Source of the DNA: Bolinopsis microptera
Lineage: Eukaryota; Ctenophora; Tentaculata; Lobata; Bolinopsidae
Direction of reading: 5' to 3'
Assembly (NCBI RefSeq): GCF_026151205.1
Contig: NC_087073.1
Coordinates: 4,795,001 to 4,859,000 of the forward strand
DNA length: 64,000 bases
The notes under the pieces were generated by a model that did not search any database, was not told the DNA's origin, and was given only the letters and a program-made list of their open reading frames with translations. Within the stretch, counting starts at the first letter, position 1, and every line of letters begins with the position of its first letter. A program made the translations under genes and the position numbers. Positions 23,601 to 35,699 of the stretch are shown here, piece after piece.

Positions 23601-26600
23601 ATCAATTAAACCAGTTTTACCACCGGCCGATTTTTTAAAAATTTGCACATTGGCTTCGTCAGAGTTTTGTCGAAACTATACCGGAAAAACCAGTCCCATA
23701 ACTCTTACTGTTTTCTTGATTAAACCGTTTGGAAATTTCCCACACACACACACACAGACAGACAGACACACATTTTGGGATTATTAGTATTGATTACAAA
23801 TCATAATACTGAAATACAATCCCAGTGTTGTAATGGTCCCTGTTTTAATAGGACTTGTAACCCAAACAATATACCGTCATTACATAAGCTACTGTGTCTA
23901 ACTTGTTACAGGACATTTGGTGTTACAGGCTGTTTCATATTACTGTTACAACGTGCATAATCAATGTAACAGCTGCTGTATTCATTACAATTGAGCACAA
24001 ATTGGGTTCGCATTGTTTCAGCGCTCAGCCCTATCTCAGAAGTCAGAATAGTTAATTAGATTTAGCCTTTAGGTTTGAAAGGTTTCCGCAGTTTAGTAAG
24101 AACTATACTCCACTAAGTCCACAAGTCTTGTATCCAATAAAGATATAATTGATAGATAATAAAGGGGATGATAATTATAATTAGAAGGACCGGATGGTGC
24201 AGGATACGTTTGGGTGTTAATAACAAAACACATTCCATACATTCCACATGTTGGACCAAAAGTAACCAAGATTAATTAGTAATTAGGTGGGACCAGGTGT
24301 ATTGTACAATGTACACGCGCTGTGCACAGCGTATCCTAAAATACCGACATGTTTGTGTATATACGTGTATTATGTATAAATCGTTATTACTTATTTGAAT
24401 TTTATCGTAATGTCTTAATTTCAAAATTACTGATCTACACAGTAAAATATATGAGGATTGCGTAAGCGTGGGACACAGAGACCAAATGTTTCAAAATTAA
24501 AGTGGTCCCTGTACTGTTTTTAATTAAGAATATGAGTCCGAATCGTGTTACACAATCTATCAAACACATTACACAATATGTTACCCTAATATTGAGGCAA
24601 TAAATCACGAACCTTTAATTATTTGCTGTAAATGTGATTCATCAGTTTGGGTGCACTTCGGATACTCTATATGTTCAGCAGGTTGGATATCCACATTCTT
24701 TACTTTAGTTTGAGATAACTTTGGTAATCGGTATCTGAAAATACTAGTTATCACCGTTTAGTTCTAAAGAAGTGCTACAAAACTCAAAACTCGTGCTTCA
24801 AGTTCAAATCTTCACAAAAACAATGATCAAAGAGCTGCAGTTCACACTGAGGGAGCTGCAGTTCACACTGAGTAGAGGGAGTAGAGGGAGATAATACGTT
24901 ATGTAATGTGCTATCACGATGAAATAGCAGAAGGATCAGAACACTTAACATCCTTAAAATAAATTTAAATCAGTAAAATAGCTGGGATACAAGGATATAC
25001 TCATTGATCATAACGCAGTTTGGATGTAAAAATAGAAGTTTAATAGTTTTAAGTCTTTTAACATAAAAACAAGACCTCTTGACCCACAACTGTTACCTGA
25101 CGTTATTATTATTAGCAGCATTTGCTGTAGCATTTGGCTGCGGTGATAACGCAGTTTCTTTGTTATCATTGGCTACTGGGCTGTTGGAGTTGTTGGCAAC
25201 CCTTGGATCTGTAATGGTAAATACCATCATCAAGGGAATTTTATTTTACTCATTAAATCCTAGAATTGCAGACTGAGAGATTTATACTAATTTATGTTTC
25301 AATTGTTACATTCACCTCAAATATCATGAGTTTAGAATCTGATTTTCAGTGAAAATGCCTAAGATTGCCACTTCCCAACCTTTAAGGGGCATAAAGATAT
25401 CAGTTAGCTCTGTTTACCATAGACTTTTAATTAATCGTAAATCACAGTAATGTTGGTTATCTAGTAGAGCATCGCTAGATAACATTCACAATGTATACAT
25501 GTCAGTGTAAAATATCGAATATTGATTTGTATCAATTACCATTAAAGCGACAAAAAATAAGGTTTAAAAAAACCTGGGATGTCAGATATCAAAGAGTCGA
25601 CATTGATGTGTTGTGTTGCTGCAACTTCCTTCACTGGGGTCTGAGATTAAAAATGTCAATGATAGATTAAACAAAAATGTCTATGTTATTTTCTTACAGT
25701 TGATATTTTGATCTAAGCAAATTGTTTAGACAATTTTAACCATGCAATCTGGTTATAATTATCTAGAGCTTGGTGGTGCTCCGCTCTGCCTTGATTAATG
25801 AAAATGATACTGTTAAGTTCACAGTGTGAACCCCTGTAGACGATTTTTAAGTGAGCTCTGATAAATCACGTGTCTAGCAAAAACTGACCAAACATGGCTA
25901 CAGTTAAGGCCAGAGGGGGGGGTAAATGGCACTTTTCTAGTTTTCACATATTTGATAATAGCTGCTGGAGACAAACAAGAAGAAAAAAACCGGATCAAAA
26001 TCTGACCTTGCGTTCCTGAGATATCGCGCGCTAAATTTTGAGGTTTACCTGTAATTACATGTTAAACTGGATCTTTAAACGGCTGTAACTTTTTTGACCT
26101 TTCGAATCCTTAGTTGAGAAAACCGGCCACTCCCTGATCTTGAGGTTTGGTACAGTGGTTCCTTGGACAATTATCCTCATTTATGATGCAGCGATTTTTT
26201 TTATTTGCCTCGGTTATCGAATTATGAGGTTAACCATGTCAAAAATTCGGAAAATTTAGCTGGTTAACCTCATAATTCGAGAACCGAGTCAAATTAAAAA
26301 AATCGCTGCATCTAATGTCTAGATATTTGTCCAAGGAACCACTGTACCAAATCTCAATATCAGGGGGTGGCTGGTTTTCTCAACTAAGGAACTGAAAGTC
26401 ACAAAATGTGTTTTGAGATAGATGCAACTTAGTGTTTTCAAAATTTTGAATATTCACTGGAATGTATCACAGTTCGTTAGTTAAGACTTTCTATACACTT
26501 AACAACGTTTGCTTGATCAGACCTAGCAATCCCCTAAATGATTTTAGCCACTTTCAGTATTTAATGTCCTTGTATTGTAAAAAATGAGGTTAACCAAGAC

Positions 26601-27685
26601 TTCCTGTAAACACTTACTGCTTAAAGGTAGTAAAAAATTGGTTGTTAACCTCGCTTTAGACCATATAACACTGGGATTGGTTTATTAATATGTTATTATA
26701 TATAATGTAGTAAAACATTTCCACAGTGTAACGATTAAGTTTTTGAGGTTAACATGTATTTGACTGGTCAGATATTCAAAAAATGAGAGGTTAACCTCAT
26801 TTTTTAGCCATTTACGGATAAAATCTTCTACTAAAATATGGTCAGTTCAAATCACCTTTGTCACGTGATTATAGTTGTAGGCATTGTGATACCAATAGAT
26901 ACCTCACTGCGATATTGTGGTACATTACATAAGTAAGAATCGTATGTTATATTCCCTACGGTACCAAAATTTGATGGTTAACCTCATTTTTTCATTTAAC
27001 CAAGATAAAAGAAAGTCAATCAACACGTCATCTATTTAGAAATGTGTTTACCGTAAACTAACGATGAAAATAATAGCTCTATCATTTGATCTATTCTCGC
27101 TATATCTAAAAAAAGAGGTTAACCTCATTTAATCACGTTTGGATATTACTTTTTCTGACAATTATGAACCTAAAATTTAGAGTTATCATTTGCTGACCGA
27201 AATAACAAAAAATTATGGAGTGTAATAAAATATTAACCTCAATTTTATTAACCTCAATGTTGTATAGTCAATTTTGTGAAAATCGGTTAACCTCAATTAT
27301 TAAAATAAGTTAAGCAGCTACAAATATGTAAATAGCAGCAATGTTTTTGTCATCAAAAATTATATTGATTTAGAAAATAATATTTTGGTCGATGTTTTTG
27401 ACCCCTTACCCCCCCCCCCCCCCTCTGGCCTTAAAGGGAAGTCTTTGATCTGTAGCTATGTTTGACCAGCTTTTGCAAGAAATGTGATTCATCAGAGCTT
27501 ACATGACAAGAGGTCTTACAGTATCTAGCTTTTAATATTTACTCCAAGAACTACAGTAAGTAATCACAATTAAAACAAATTTGGCTGACCGGAGTAGGCT
27601 TTTGGCGATTGATTCGAGCTTTCTTTAACTCTTCGAGCCTCTTCTTTTTAGCTTCTAGCTTGGACTTCACGTCATTATCAGCCAT
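17626..27685 (-). CDS. DYNC1I: Cytoplasmic dynein 1 intermediate chain, complete
   Basis: Thirteen exons join to 597 codons with matching phases: 27590-27685, 25574-25640, 25097-25208, 24613-24734, 22308-22418, 21886-22045, 20288-20513, 19334-19480, 18932-19114, 18562-18768, 18176-18316, 17881-18006, 17626-17721. The protein is the cargo-side scaffold of the dynein motor. Residues 1-32 are the charged N-terminal helix that meets dynactin p150. An Asn-rich linker follows. TQT at ~120-122 (PKCTQTD) is the LC8 (DYNLL) site, and ~132-170 is a Lys/Glu coiled stretch. [17 protein letters not shown] (~175-190) matches the roadblock (LC7) binding helix. From ~235 a WD40 propeller contacts the heavy chain ([51 protein letters not shown]). 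Length is slightly below the ~640 residues of mammals. Introns hold a Helitron (23334) and a palindrome-rich element (25834). Confidence 0.95.
22505..22612. repeat. AT-rich microsatellite in a dynein intron
   Basis: Irregular copies of ATACAATACATAGAT lie in the intron between exons 4 and 5 of DYNC1I. No function is suggested. Confidence 0.8.
23334..23793 (-). mobile_element. Non-autonomous Helitron in a dynein intron
   Basis: On the minus strand the element begins TCAATACTAATAATCC and ends GGGTTACACTAG, the 5'-TC...CTRR-3' form of Helitrons. A GC hairpin (CCCG-GCC-GTA-GGC-A-CGGG) precedes the CTAG terminus by about 7 bases. The flanks give an A/T target (GTAA before, TCACT after) with no duplication. 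CA/CAGA tracts near the 5' end and a GA tract in the middle are common in such elements. No Rep/helicase frame is present. It lies in the intron between exons 4 and 5 of DYNC1I. Confidence 0.75.
25834..27521. mobile_element. 1.7-kb element with inverted termini, in dynein intron 1
   Basis: Left end 25834-25922 and right end 27405-27521 are inverted copies: GAGCTCTGATAAATCAC / AGCTCTGATGAATCAC, GACCAAACATGGCTACAG / GGTCAAACATAGCTACAG and TTTAAGGCCAGAGGGGGG, the last continuing into G/C runs. The interior is non-coding and packed with GGTTAACCTC words, and contains the large hairpin at 26110-26388. The exact ends and target duplication are not settled. It fills most of intron 1 of DYNC1I. Confidence 0.65.
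26110..26388. repeat. Large hairpin (about 120-bp arms)
   Basis: The left arm (TTAGTTGAGAAAACCGGCCA ... TCGAATTATGAGGTTAACCA) and right arm are near-complementary with a loop of about 25 bases around 26245. Mismatches are scattered. It is the centre of an inverted duplication inside the element that spans 25834-27521. Confidence 0.85.
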
Positions 27686-28144
27686 ACTAATCAAAAATAA
27701 ATAAAAGTTAAATACAAATCATTTTGTTAGTTCTGATCTAATGGAAGATACAATGAAATGGCAAACAATTGCTTTATTTGATCTTGTTAAAAAGTATTTT
27801 TTGGAGAAAACTTTTTTAGGGATTAATTTTTCTATTTTCATATCTATCATGCTCTTTGTTACTAAAATGCTCATTGTAGCCTATATTAATTAGATTTTCA
27901 TCATCACCATAATATAATCCCGGCACTTAAATACCCAGAAATTTTGAATAACTTAACTCGGTTAAATTGTGAATAACCAACTTGAAATTTTGGGAAAGCA
28001 CTTCAATTATCACAACATAACATAACATAATAATTTATAATTATAATTTACAAATAATGCCTCTCTGGGCATCTCAACAAGACATTCACAGAAAATGAAC
28101 AATTTACGTTTAAAACCATATAATAATTACAATTATTTAAAAAA

Positions 28145-28625
28145 ATTCAATTAAATACCTTTGATATTAACCTTCTTCCTCTTAGCTATCATTCGATTCT
28201 CTTTCATATAACTTATATAACTATTCCTATTAGACACAGACTCATCTATCCTATCAAAGATGTCATATGACAGTTCCCAGTAGTAGCCAAGCTTATTAGC
28301 CTGATATCCATCAAGCCGAAAGGCATCTAATCCACTTTTGAATCCAGTAACCGACTCACTAGTTTTCACAAGTGGTGGTAGACTGTTCCAGTAGCGCAAG
28401 ACCCTTTGGGCAAAGAAGTCAGTCTCATTCGTGGTAAATCTGTGTGGCTTCGACCTAGCAGAGACAGTCTTACCAGTACGACCAAATAAATCAGACCCAT
28501 AATCCACAAAAGCACAAAGCCTTCCTGGATCTTGAACATCTCAATGAGATCCCCACGGACCCTACGTTCAAGCAAGGTCGTAAGCTTCAAGTTATCCAGT
28601 CTCTCTCTGTAGGTCATCAAGTTAA
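28145..28625 (-). mobile_element. LINE relic, C-terminal part only
   Basis: Two overlapping minus-strand frames (28366-28620 and 28151-28507) together read YRERLDNLKL..RRVRGDLIEMFKI, a frame break, then FFAQRVLRYWNSLPPLV..SVTGFKSGLD. This is the usual end of cnidarian-type LINE reverse transcriptase proteins. The polymerase core is absent. It lies about 460 bp upstream of the dynein start codon. Confidence 0.75.
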
Positions 28626-30395
28626 ATGTGTCATTGGATTATACATTACATTACCTGGGGACCTCAGACTATTATGTTCATAACCATAAAAGCCGCGCAT
28701 CGGCTGATTGCTTCAACTTGGATTAATAGCAATTTCAGTCGACAGAAGCTGATGGACAGCAGCTCAAAAGGCCCAGTGCATTCACCATCGGCAAGATCAA
28801 GGACTTGAATGCCAATAATGGCTTTTCCGAACCAATTTTCGCCGATTTGCTCAGTGGTCCCACTCCCAGTGAGCAGCGTCTGGGACGCTTAACGGCTGCT
28901 TAACGGCACATGATGATTTTTGTTTTGATTCACGATGTCAATCCTTCGCAGCTCGGTGAGGCACAGTGGTGCATTTCACCGATCTACCGAAGTGGTTGCG
29001 AGAAGAATTATTTGATGCGCGGCGCAACCCAGTAGTGCATCGCCCTACAAGTTTTTGTTTTAATACTTATTTAGATTTAAGCGACGCGATAATTTAGTTG
29101 ATTGTTTATAAATTATAAATCATGTTTCTTTTTCGTTTAATAATTGATAATGATCACGGCTTGACAATTCAGTCAAATTGCTAGGCAGTGCACCATCGAC
29201 AGTAAGACGCGCGCGCTGACCATTGAATGGTTTTTTAGCTCTTATTTCGGCCAGCACATTATTTTGGAAACAATCGAAAAGTTATAATACTTCCCGTTTA
29301 ACAATTGTATTGATGGTCAGAATTTGAGTTATCAACGAATTTATACCTATTTTGTCATTTTTATACCTCTTTTTCAAGGTCAATCTCTCCCAACTAAATT
29401 AGGTTCGGTAGTTACCTGGGGACCTCAGGCTAATAGAGATTCGGCGGAATGACAGGCTGAGCGCGGCCCAGTAAGTTCGGTAGTTAAGTATGATTGGAAG
29501 GTTCTGACAAATTTTTAGCATGATTCATGTTCAGGAACCGAAGATATGACAGAATAATACGACAAAAATCAGCGAATTTCGTCAAATTACGCGACTTTTA
29601 CACCTAATTTTGCTCCAAAAGCCGCGCACCATCAAATATGGCACCTAGGAGAAACTCACTAATCATTCCAAAAAGTTATAATTAATTTGGTACTGTGAAA
29701 ATTGTCACAGTCTCTATAAGAAAACGATGGTACAAAAATTTTGAAAATCCGAGCAAGTTTATTTTTTATTTTATTTTCATATTATCGTGCACCGCCTAAT
29801 ATTGCATATAACAGTCAACAGTTTTGAGACAACCAGCATCCGGAGTTCAATAATTGGAGACCGGACCAAATAAATATAAATTGATCGAAATTTACAATTT
29901 ATCGTCTTAAAATATGATTAATAAGGCCCCGGTGTGTATTTGGTCTTGTAGCGCGATATATGCGTTAGTGGGCCGCGCCGTGCGTCCAATAATGCTGCTC
30001 GCAAGTACAAAGTACCACTTCGTTAGATCGGCAAAATGCGTTGTAGCGCGATGGGCTCTTTCTAAATCGCTCGCCCAAACCGTACCAACAATTTCAACTT
30101 TTGCGCGTCTCCTAAATGCGCGTTAGTTATCTGTGATAATTTAGCACCGGCGAACCACATGGTCTGCCTACTAGCAAAGTTCACTCAAAACGTTCCGCGC
30201 CCGCGGATAAGTCAATATTTGTGGTTTTCAGAGACCAGATATTGCCATCTTGGATCATTAAAAAGGCCACCTGATAAGTCTATACAGACATCAAAACTCT
30301 TTTTATCAGTAGTCAGAGTGGTTCGTTGTCATTTTAGTAGTAGCACTTCCTTATTGCTAATATATAATTGGGAAAGCAAAATAATAGACTTCAAA
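28626..30395. other. Repeat-rich spacer upstream of the dynein gene
   Basis: No gene is recognised. At 28652-28690 there is half of the TTACCTGGGG MITE, at 28900-29070 and 29930-30110 pieces of a GC-rich family (GCGATGCGTT..GGGCCGCGCC, TAGATCGGC) also seen at 40865-41045 and 41405-41530. The dynein promoter should lie in or next to this region but no clear element is seen. Confidence 0.5.
29412..29474 (+). mobile_element. 63-bp MITE with a 9-bp target duplication
   Basis: The element TTACCTGGGG...GGCCCAGTAA is flanked on both sides by GTTCGGTAG (29403-29411 and 29475-29483). Terminal repeats TTAC(C)TGGG are inverted. The 9-bp duplication fits Mutator-type (MULE) transposition; the element has no coding capacity. 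Confidence 0.8.
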
Positions 30396-30399
30396 TATG

Positions 30400-32110
30400 C
30401 TTTCCACATTGGAAAATACAATTCACTTTATATCTCCAATATTATTGGAAAATACAGTACACTTATCTCTAGTATTATTGGAAAATACAGTACACTTATC
30501 TCCAGTATTAATGGAAAATACAGTACAATTATTCCCAGTATTAATGGAAAATACAGTACACTTATCTCAAGTATTATTGGGAAATACAGTACACTTATCT
30601 CCAGTTTTATTGGAAATACAGTACACTTATCTCCAGTATTATTTGAAAATACAGTACATTTATCTTTAGTATTATTGGAAAATACAGTACACTTATCCCC
30701 AGTATTATTGGAAAATACAGTACACTTATCTCTAGTATTATTGGAAAATACAGTACACTTATCTCTAGTATTATTGGAAAAAACTGTACACTATCTCTAG
30801 TATTATTGGAAAATACAGTTCACTTATCTCCAGTACTATTGGAAAATACAGTATTATTGGAAAATACAGTACAATTATCTCTAGTATTATTGGAAAATAC
30901 AGTACATTTATCTCCAATATTAATGGAAAATACAGTACACTTATCTCTAGTATTATTGAAAAATACAGTACACTTATCCCCAGTATTATTGGAAAATACA
31001 GTACAAGCTTATCTCTAGTATTAATGGAAAATACAGTACACTTATCTCTAGTATTATTGGAAAATACAGTACACTTATCTCCAGTATTATTGGAAATACA
31101 GTACACTTATCTCCAGTATTATTTGAAAATACAGTACACTAACCTACAATATAATTAATGGAAAATACAGTACAGTTATCTCCCGTATTATTTGAAAATA
31201 CAGTACACTTATCTCTAGTATTAATGGAAAATACAGTACACTTATCTCCAGTATTATTGGAAAATACAGTACACCTATCTCTAGTATTATTGGAAAATAC
31301 AGTACACTTATCCCCAGTATTATTGGAAAATACAGTACACTTATCTCCAGTATTATTGGAAAATACAGTTCACTTATCTCCAGTACTATTGGAAAATACA
31401 GTATTATTGGAAAATACAGTACAATTATCCCCAGTATTAATGGAAAATACAGTACACTTATCTCCAATTTTATTGGAAATACAGTACACTTATCTCCAGT
31501 ATTATTTGAAAATACAGTACATTTATCTCCAGTATTATTGGAAAATACAGTACACTTATCCCCAGTATTATTGGAAATACAGTACACTTATCTCCAGTAT
31601 TATTGGAAAATACAGTACACTTATCTCTAGTATTATTGGAAAATACAGTACATTTATCTCCAGTATTATTGGAAAATACAGTACACTTATCACCAGTATT
31701 CTTGGAAAATACAGTACACTTATCTCTAGTATTATTGGAAAATACAGTTCACTTATCTCCAGTATTATTGGAAAATATAGTACACTTATCTCCAGTATTA
31801 ATGGAAAATACAGTACACTTATCCCCAGAATTAATGAAAAATACAGTACACTTATCTCTAGTAATATTGGAAAATACAGTACACTTATCTCCAGTAATAT
31901 TGGAAAATACAGTACACTTATCTCCAGTATTATTGGAAAATACAGTACACTTATCTCCAGTATTATTGGAAAATACAGTACGCTAATCTTCAGTATTAAT
32001 GGAAAGTACAGTACACTTATCTCCAGTATTATTTGAAAATACAGTACACTTATCTCCAGTATTATTGGGAAATACAGTTCACTATACCCAGTATTATTTG
32101 AAATTATAGC
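30400..32110. repeat. 33-bp satellite, about 50 copies
   Basis: Tandem units close to TATTATTGGAAAATACAGTA + CACTTATCTCCAG, with ATTAATGG, TCTCTAG and CCCAG variants and some units one base short. As 33 is a multiple of three, long false open frames arise in several frames (ENTVHLSPVLL, KYSTLISSIIG, and VLYFPIILEIS on the minus strand). There are no unique spacers between units. It lies between the SWIM gene and the dynein gene. Confidence 0.95.
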
Positions 32111-32542
32111 ATACTATCAGCGTGGTTCGCTGTAAGTGTACTCTCAATAGCATACAGCATTTGTGTATTAATAATCTATCAATTTGTTTGAGGTTGCTTT
32201 AACAACAATCCCAATAATGCTCGCTTGCTGTTTTTCTGAATATAATATTTGGGTAAGAAACTAATCCATTTAATGACCTACTTGAACAATGAACAGATAC
32301 ATTTTTCCTCTTTTAAGCGATCGGAGACTCATAATAAGTGTTACGTAGAACAGAGAATCAAGAGGAGATGGTTTCATTCATTATACTGTATTAAAATGAA
32401 AACAACTTGTTTTGTAAAAAAGAAAAAATTAATGAAGCAATAAATGATGCAATAAAATAAAACAAAAATCAGATTTAAATTGATAAAATTCGACCAAATC
32501 ATACATCATTCTCGAAATCAGAGTCTCATCCGAAACCATAAT
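32111..32542. other. Spacer between satellite and SWIM gene 3' end
   Basis: AT-rich. AATAAA-like words lie near 32441-32455 on the plus strand. No gene is recognised; the 3' untranslated part of the SWIM gene lies here. Confidence 0.45.
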
Positions 32543-35500
32543 TCAGTTTCCTTTCGGGAAACTTCTTTCGCTTTTTTTTGCTCGCTTTGGGAGCGAATCT
32601 GCGAAGTCCGTCCGCTTTTCTGCCCGAGAAGTCGTTGACAACAATGACAAATCGTCCCGAGTTGCTGTTACCGTCATGTCAATCTTTGTCATCTCCGAAA
32701 GCCTGGATGTTAAATGTTTTGATACATCGTCGAAAAAATATATGTTCATTGCAATACACATATTTGAACAGCAAGATAGTAACATATACAATGTATATTT
32801 GCTCGCATTTGTGTAGAAATTGGAAAAATGAATGAACCTTAATGTAAACATTAAGGTTCCTAAACATGGAATTCGTTAATTATAGTTTAGTAGATCTGCT
32901 GTATAACGATCTGAGTGATCGCCAGACAGTGCTGGCAAATCGAAATTTTGACCTAACTTTCAAATGGGCGATCCCTAATATACATAACATTAGCAGCGGT
33001 CATTAGCAACGGTCATTGTCCAGCTATAAAATACAAATAATATTTTTCAGCTTCACATAGAAACTGTATCACATGACAGTTGACACGTAAAGAACTGATT
33101 TTCACAATTTCACCTTTTCACAAATTCATAAATTGTTCGTTTACATGTTTACATATATAATAACATCTATAAACAAAAGAGCACCTAAAGAGGCTCAGCA
33201 AAGTGCTGGCCTATTTACGCTTACGAAGACTCATTCGTTCAATATGTCTCAAAGTAAATAAACTCCTCCATCCTACTCTATCTCTTGCTAAGTTCACTAA
33301 GTTGGTAAAATCATCTTCGTTTTTCAAATAAATTTGTCTCTTAAATAGGTCCTTTTTCACAATAATATCATACAAATTAGTCCTATGTCTACCCACTCGT
33401 CCCTTTAGCGTTTGACATCCTAGTGCAGCAAATAACAGAGACTGGTAGGCAGGCGTGTCGTTGTCACTGCGTAGAACATGACCTAGCATTGTCCACCGTG
33501 CCTTTTCCACTCTCTCGGAAAGGGGCCTGGTCTGGGTACGAGCGTAGAGGGCCTTGTTAGATATTGAGCTAGGCCAATAGATGTGTAGGATGCGCTTGAG
33601 GTGCTTCCTCTGAAAAACATCTACAGACTCTAGAACATGCTGAGGTACGGCCCAGCAGCAGCAGTTGTACAGGAGCACTGATACTACTAGTGAGTCGTAG
33701 AGTTTGATCTTTCTCTTCTCAGTTATCTGACTCCTCTCTGATCCCTGGCACCACAGCTTGTCAAATGACCAGAAGGCGGTGTTAGCTTTATTTATTCTAT
33801 TAGTAACATCCTGCTCTGATCAAAGCTTAGTACCAAGAAGCGTCTCGTTTCTCCACTCCTCTTTTCCTCTTAGCTCATTATCCCACTCGTCGCAGGCACC
33901 AACTTCTTCTAAATACACTCTGGTAAACTTTGTCTTTGTGTCATTGACAAAGAGACTCCATTCACTGGGAATATTCTTGGAGATCTGAAAGATATCCTGT
34001 AACTCCTCCATATCTTCACCAATCTTCTTTACATCGTCTGAATAGCCGGACTCAAGAGGCATGTGGTTATCGTCTATCGGAGGGTCGGGTCTTGAGGGGA
34101 GGACTGCTCTTATGTGCACTACAGCTCCAGCTAGATTGAGGGTAAACAATTTACCAGCTGTGCTGTCTCCTTGGGAGGCTCCTATGTTGAAAGAGAACAT
34201 CTCTGAGTCAGTAGAACACACTCTGACTACTAGAGTGGTGTTAGCCATGAGGTATTGTACAAGCCTCAGGTCGTCTCTGGAGCATCCTGCAGCTTCTAGT
34301 AGTCTGATTGTTGTACCTCTGCGGATGGTATTGAAGGCAGCTGACATGTCAATACTCACTTTGTTCCATTCAAACTCCTTCTTCATTACTACAGATATAT
34401 GAGCATGCTCTGTGCCCAAACTAGGTCGGCACAGCTCCTGCCAGCTTTGTAGGCAGCTTGGAACGGTCCGGTGAAGTTGTCCACAGCTCTCTCTATTCTG
34501 TTTAGCACTATCAGTGACAGGATCTTTCTAGAAACATTCAGCAGGGTCGATGGTCATATCGACTTAACTGGGCCGCGAGTTTTACCAGGCTTAGCCAGTG
34601 GTGTAAGGATGCCTGCTCCTATTGCTTCAATGTGAATGTTTTTCTCGAAAGACTCGTTGAACACTTTAGCTAGCTCTTCATGAAGGAGGGGGTTGTACAG
34701 GGCTTTCATGACCTCGCATGTTTACATGGTGATTGTTAATTTTATCAATTAACCTTTGTGTTAAAGTGTTAACTTGTTAAATATTCACTTTATCTATCTA
34801 CTTTTGTTATTTAGTTTATTTTACTTACCGTGGAAGAAGCATCCCATCAATAACACTTGAGACAAGGTCTCTCATCTCACGTCTATTTTTAGGAGCAACA
34901 CTGAAAAAATTATGAGTAAATATACAGATAGTCGTAAATTTTGTTGTTTGTGTCACGGTATTGTTCATCAGGTTTGTGATTCGCACACTAGTAATGATTT
35001 GCAAGCCGCTTTGAACAATATTATTTTAAGGTTTCTTGAAAGTTTGGATTTCCAGATGTTATTCTAGGTCACCCAATACTTCTACCTTTTACCCTATCTA
35101 CCTATCTGTCCTTTCAATTTAGGAGCCTAACCATCGACATTTTTTATAACACTCGAATAACACCTTTTCAACTTAATACAAGATATCTAAACTATAGCGT
35201 AATGAAAACGAACTTATAGATCATGCTCCTAAGATCTGCAAGCTTTCCGAATGTTGCATTTAGGTCTCCCTCAGTGTTTTTATCTGTTTTCTTCGGGCTC
35301 TGGTCTTGTGGAAGACTGTCGTGTACTGTTAGTGGAAGACTAACTTCTTGAGTCGAACAGCTAGCACCAGGATCCGTGCATAGGTGAGGATTGTGCCTGA
35401 GATACAGTCTCAATGAAATTAATTGTTATAGAATCCGTATCAAAATAGGCATAGCGTTCTTATCAGATACAAGAGGATGCAATGATCAAACGACTAGTTT

Positions 35501-35686
35501 TACGCTGAAATAGGTTATTCATAATTACTTAAATGAAGCAAGATCCGTTTCTTACCTGAATGAAAGCGGAAGATCGGTCCATTCAACGTTCGACTCACGA
35601 ATAACCGCCAATAAATGTTTGCACGGTAATTCTGGGTAAGACCTGAAGTTCAGGCAATCACAATGGACACTCGGACTGACGGTGAC
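32543..35686 (-). CDS. SWIM zinc-finger protein, 3' part of gene
   Basis: Four exons join in phase to the last 181 codons: 35556-35686, 35214-35396, 34829-34900 and 32543-32702 (stop). The first holds a SWIM signature, CDC..., then PCKHLLAVIRE, i.e. CxC and CxH zinc ligands in the known order. SWIM fingers bind DNA or protein and occur in ZSWIM and FAR1/MULE-derived proteins. The rest is a Ser/Thr/Lys-rich tail ending in a basic KRAKKSERS stretch that could act as a nuclear signal. The second exon's donor (GTTCGT) is weak. The 5' exons were not found: the SWIM exon opens in phase 0 and repeats begin upstream. A LINE sits in the last intron. The SWIM motif is clear; the gene could be a domesticated transposase, which cannot be judged here. 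Confidence 0.65.
33211..34735 (-). mobile_element. Broken LINE in the last intron of the SWIM gene
   Basis: Minus-strand frames read, in order, LTPLAKPGKTRGPVKS, then after an in-frame TGA near 34560 the fingers region, IDMSAAFNTIRR, GASQGDSTAG, YSDDV (the FADD-box equivalent) and, in the frame 33211-33678, a C-terminal region with RWTMLGHVLRS. The stop and at least one frame shift make it inactive. The YSDD box and GASQGD differ from the CR1-like copy at 10.9-12.4 kb, so it is another LINE clade. Confidence 0.8.
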
Positions 35687-35699
35687 CTGGAAATGTGGG

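Noticed and set aside
17626-27685. Axonemal dynein intermediate chain (DNAI1/DNAI2)
   Set aside because: The N-terminal helix, LC8 TQT site, LC7-binding helix and WD repeats match the cytoplasmic dynein 1 chain much better.
30159-32036. Open frames of 70-292 codons in the 33-bp satellite
   Set aside because: The period is a multiple of three so frames stay open by chance; sequences are simple repeats in several frames and both strands.
30400-32110. CRISPR-like direct repeats
   Set aside because: Units abut with no unique spacers and the DNA is animal.
32543-32867. Full 102-codon minus frame starting at 32851 as a small gene
   Set aside because: The reading splits at a good acceptor (ATCCAG at 32703) whose phase fits the SWIM gene, so only the 3' part is taken as coding.
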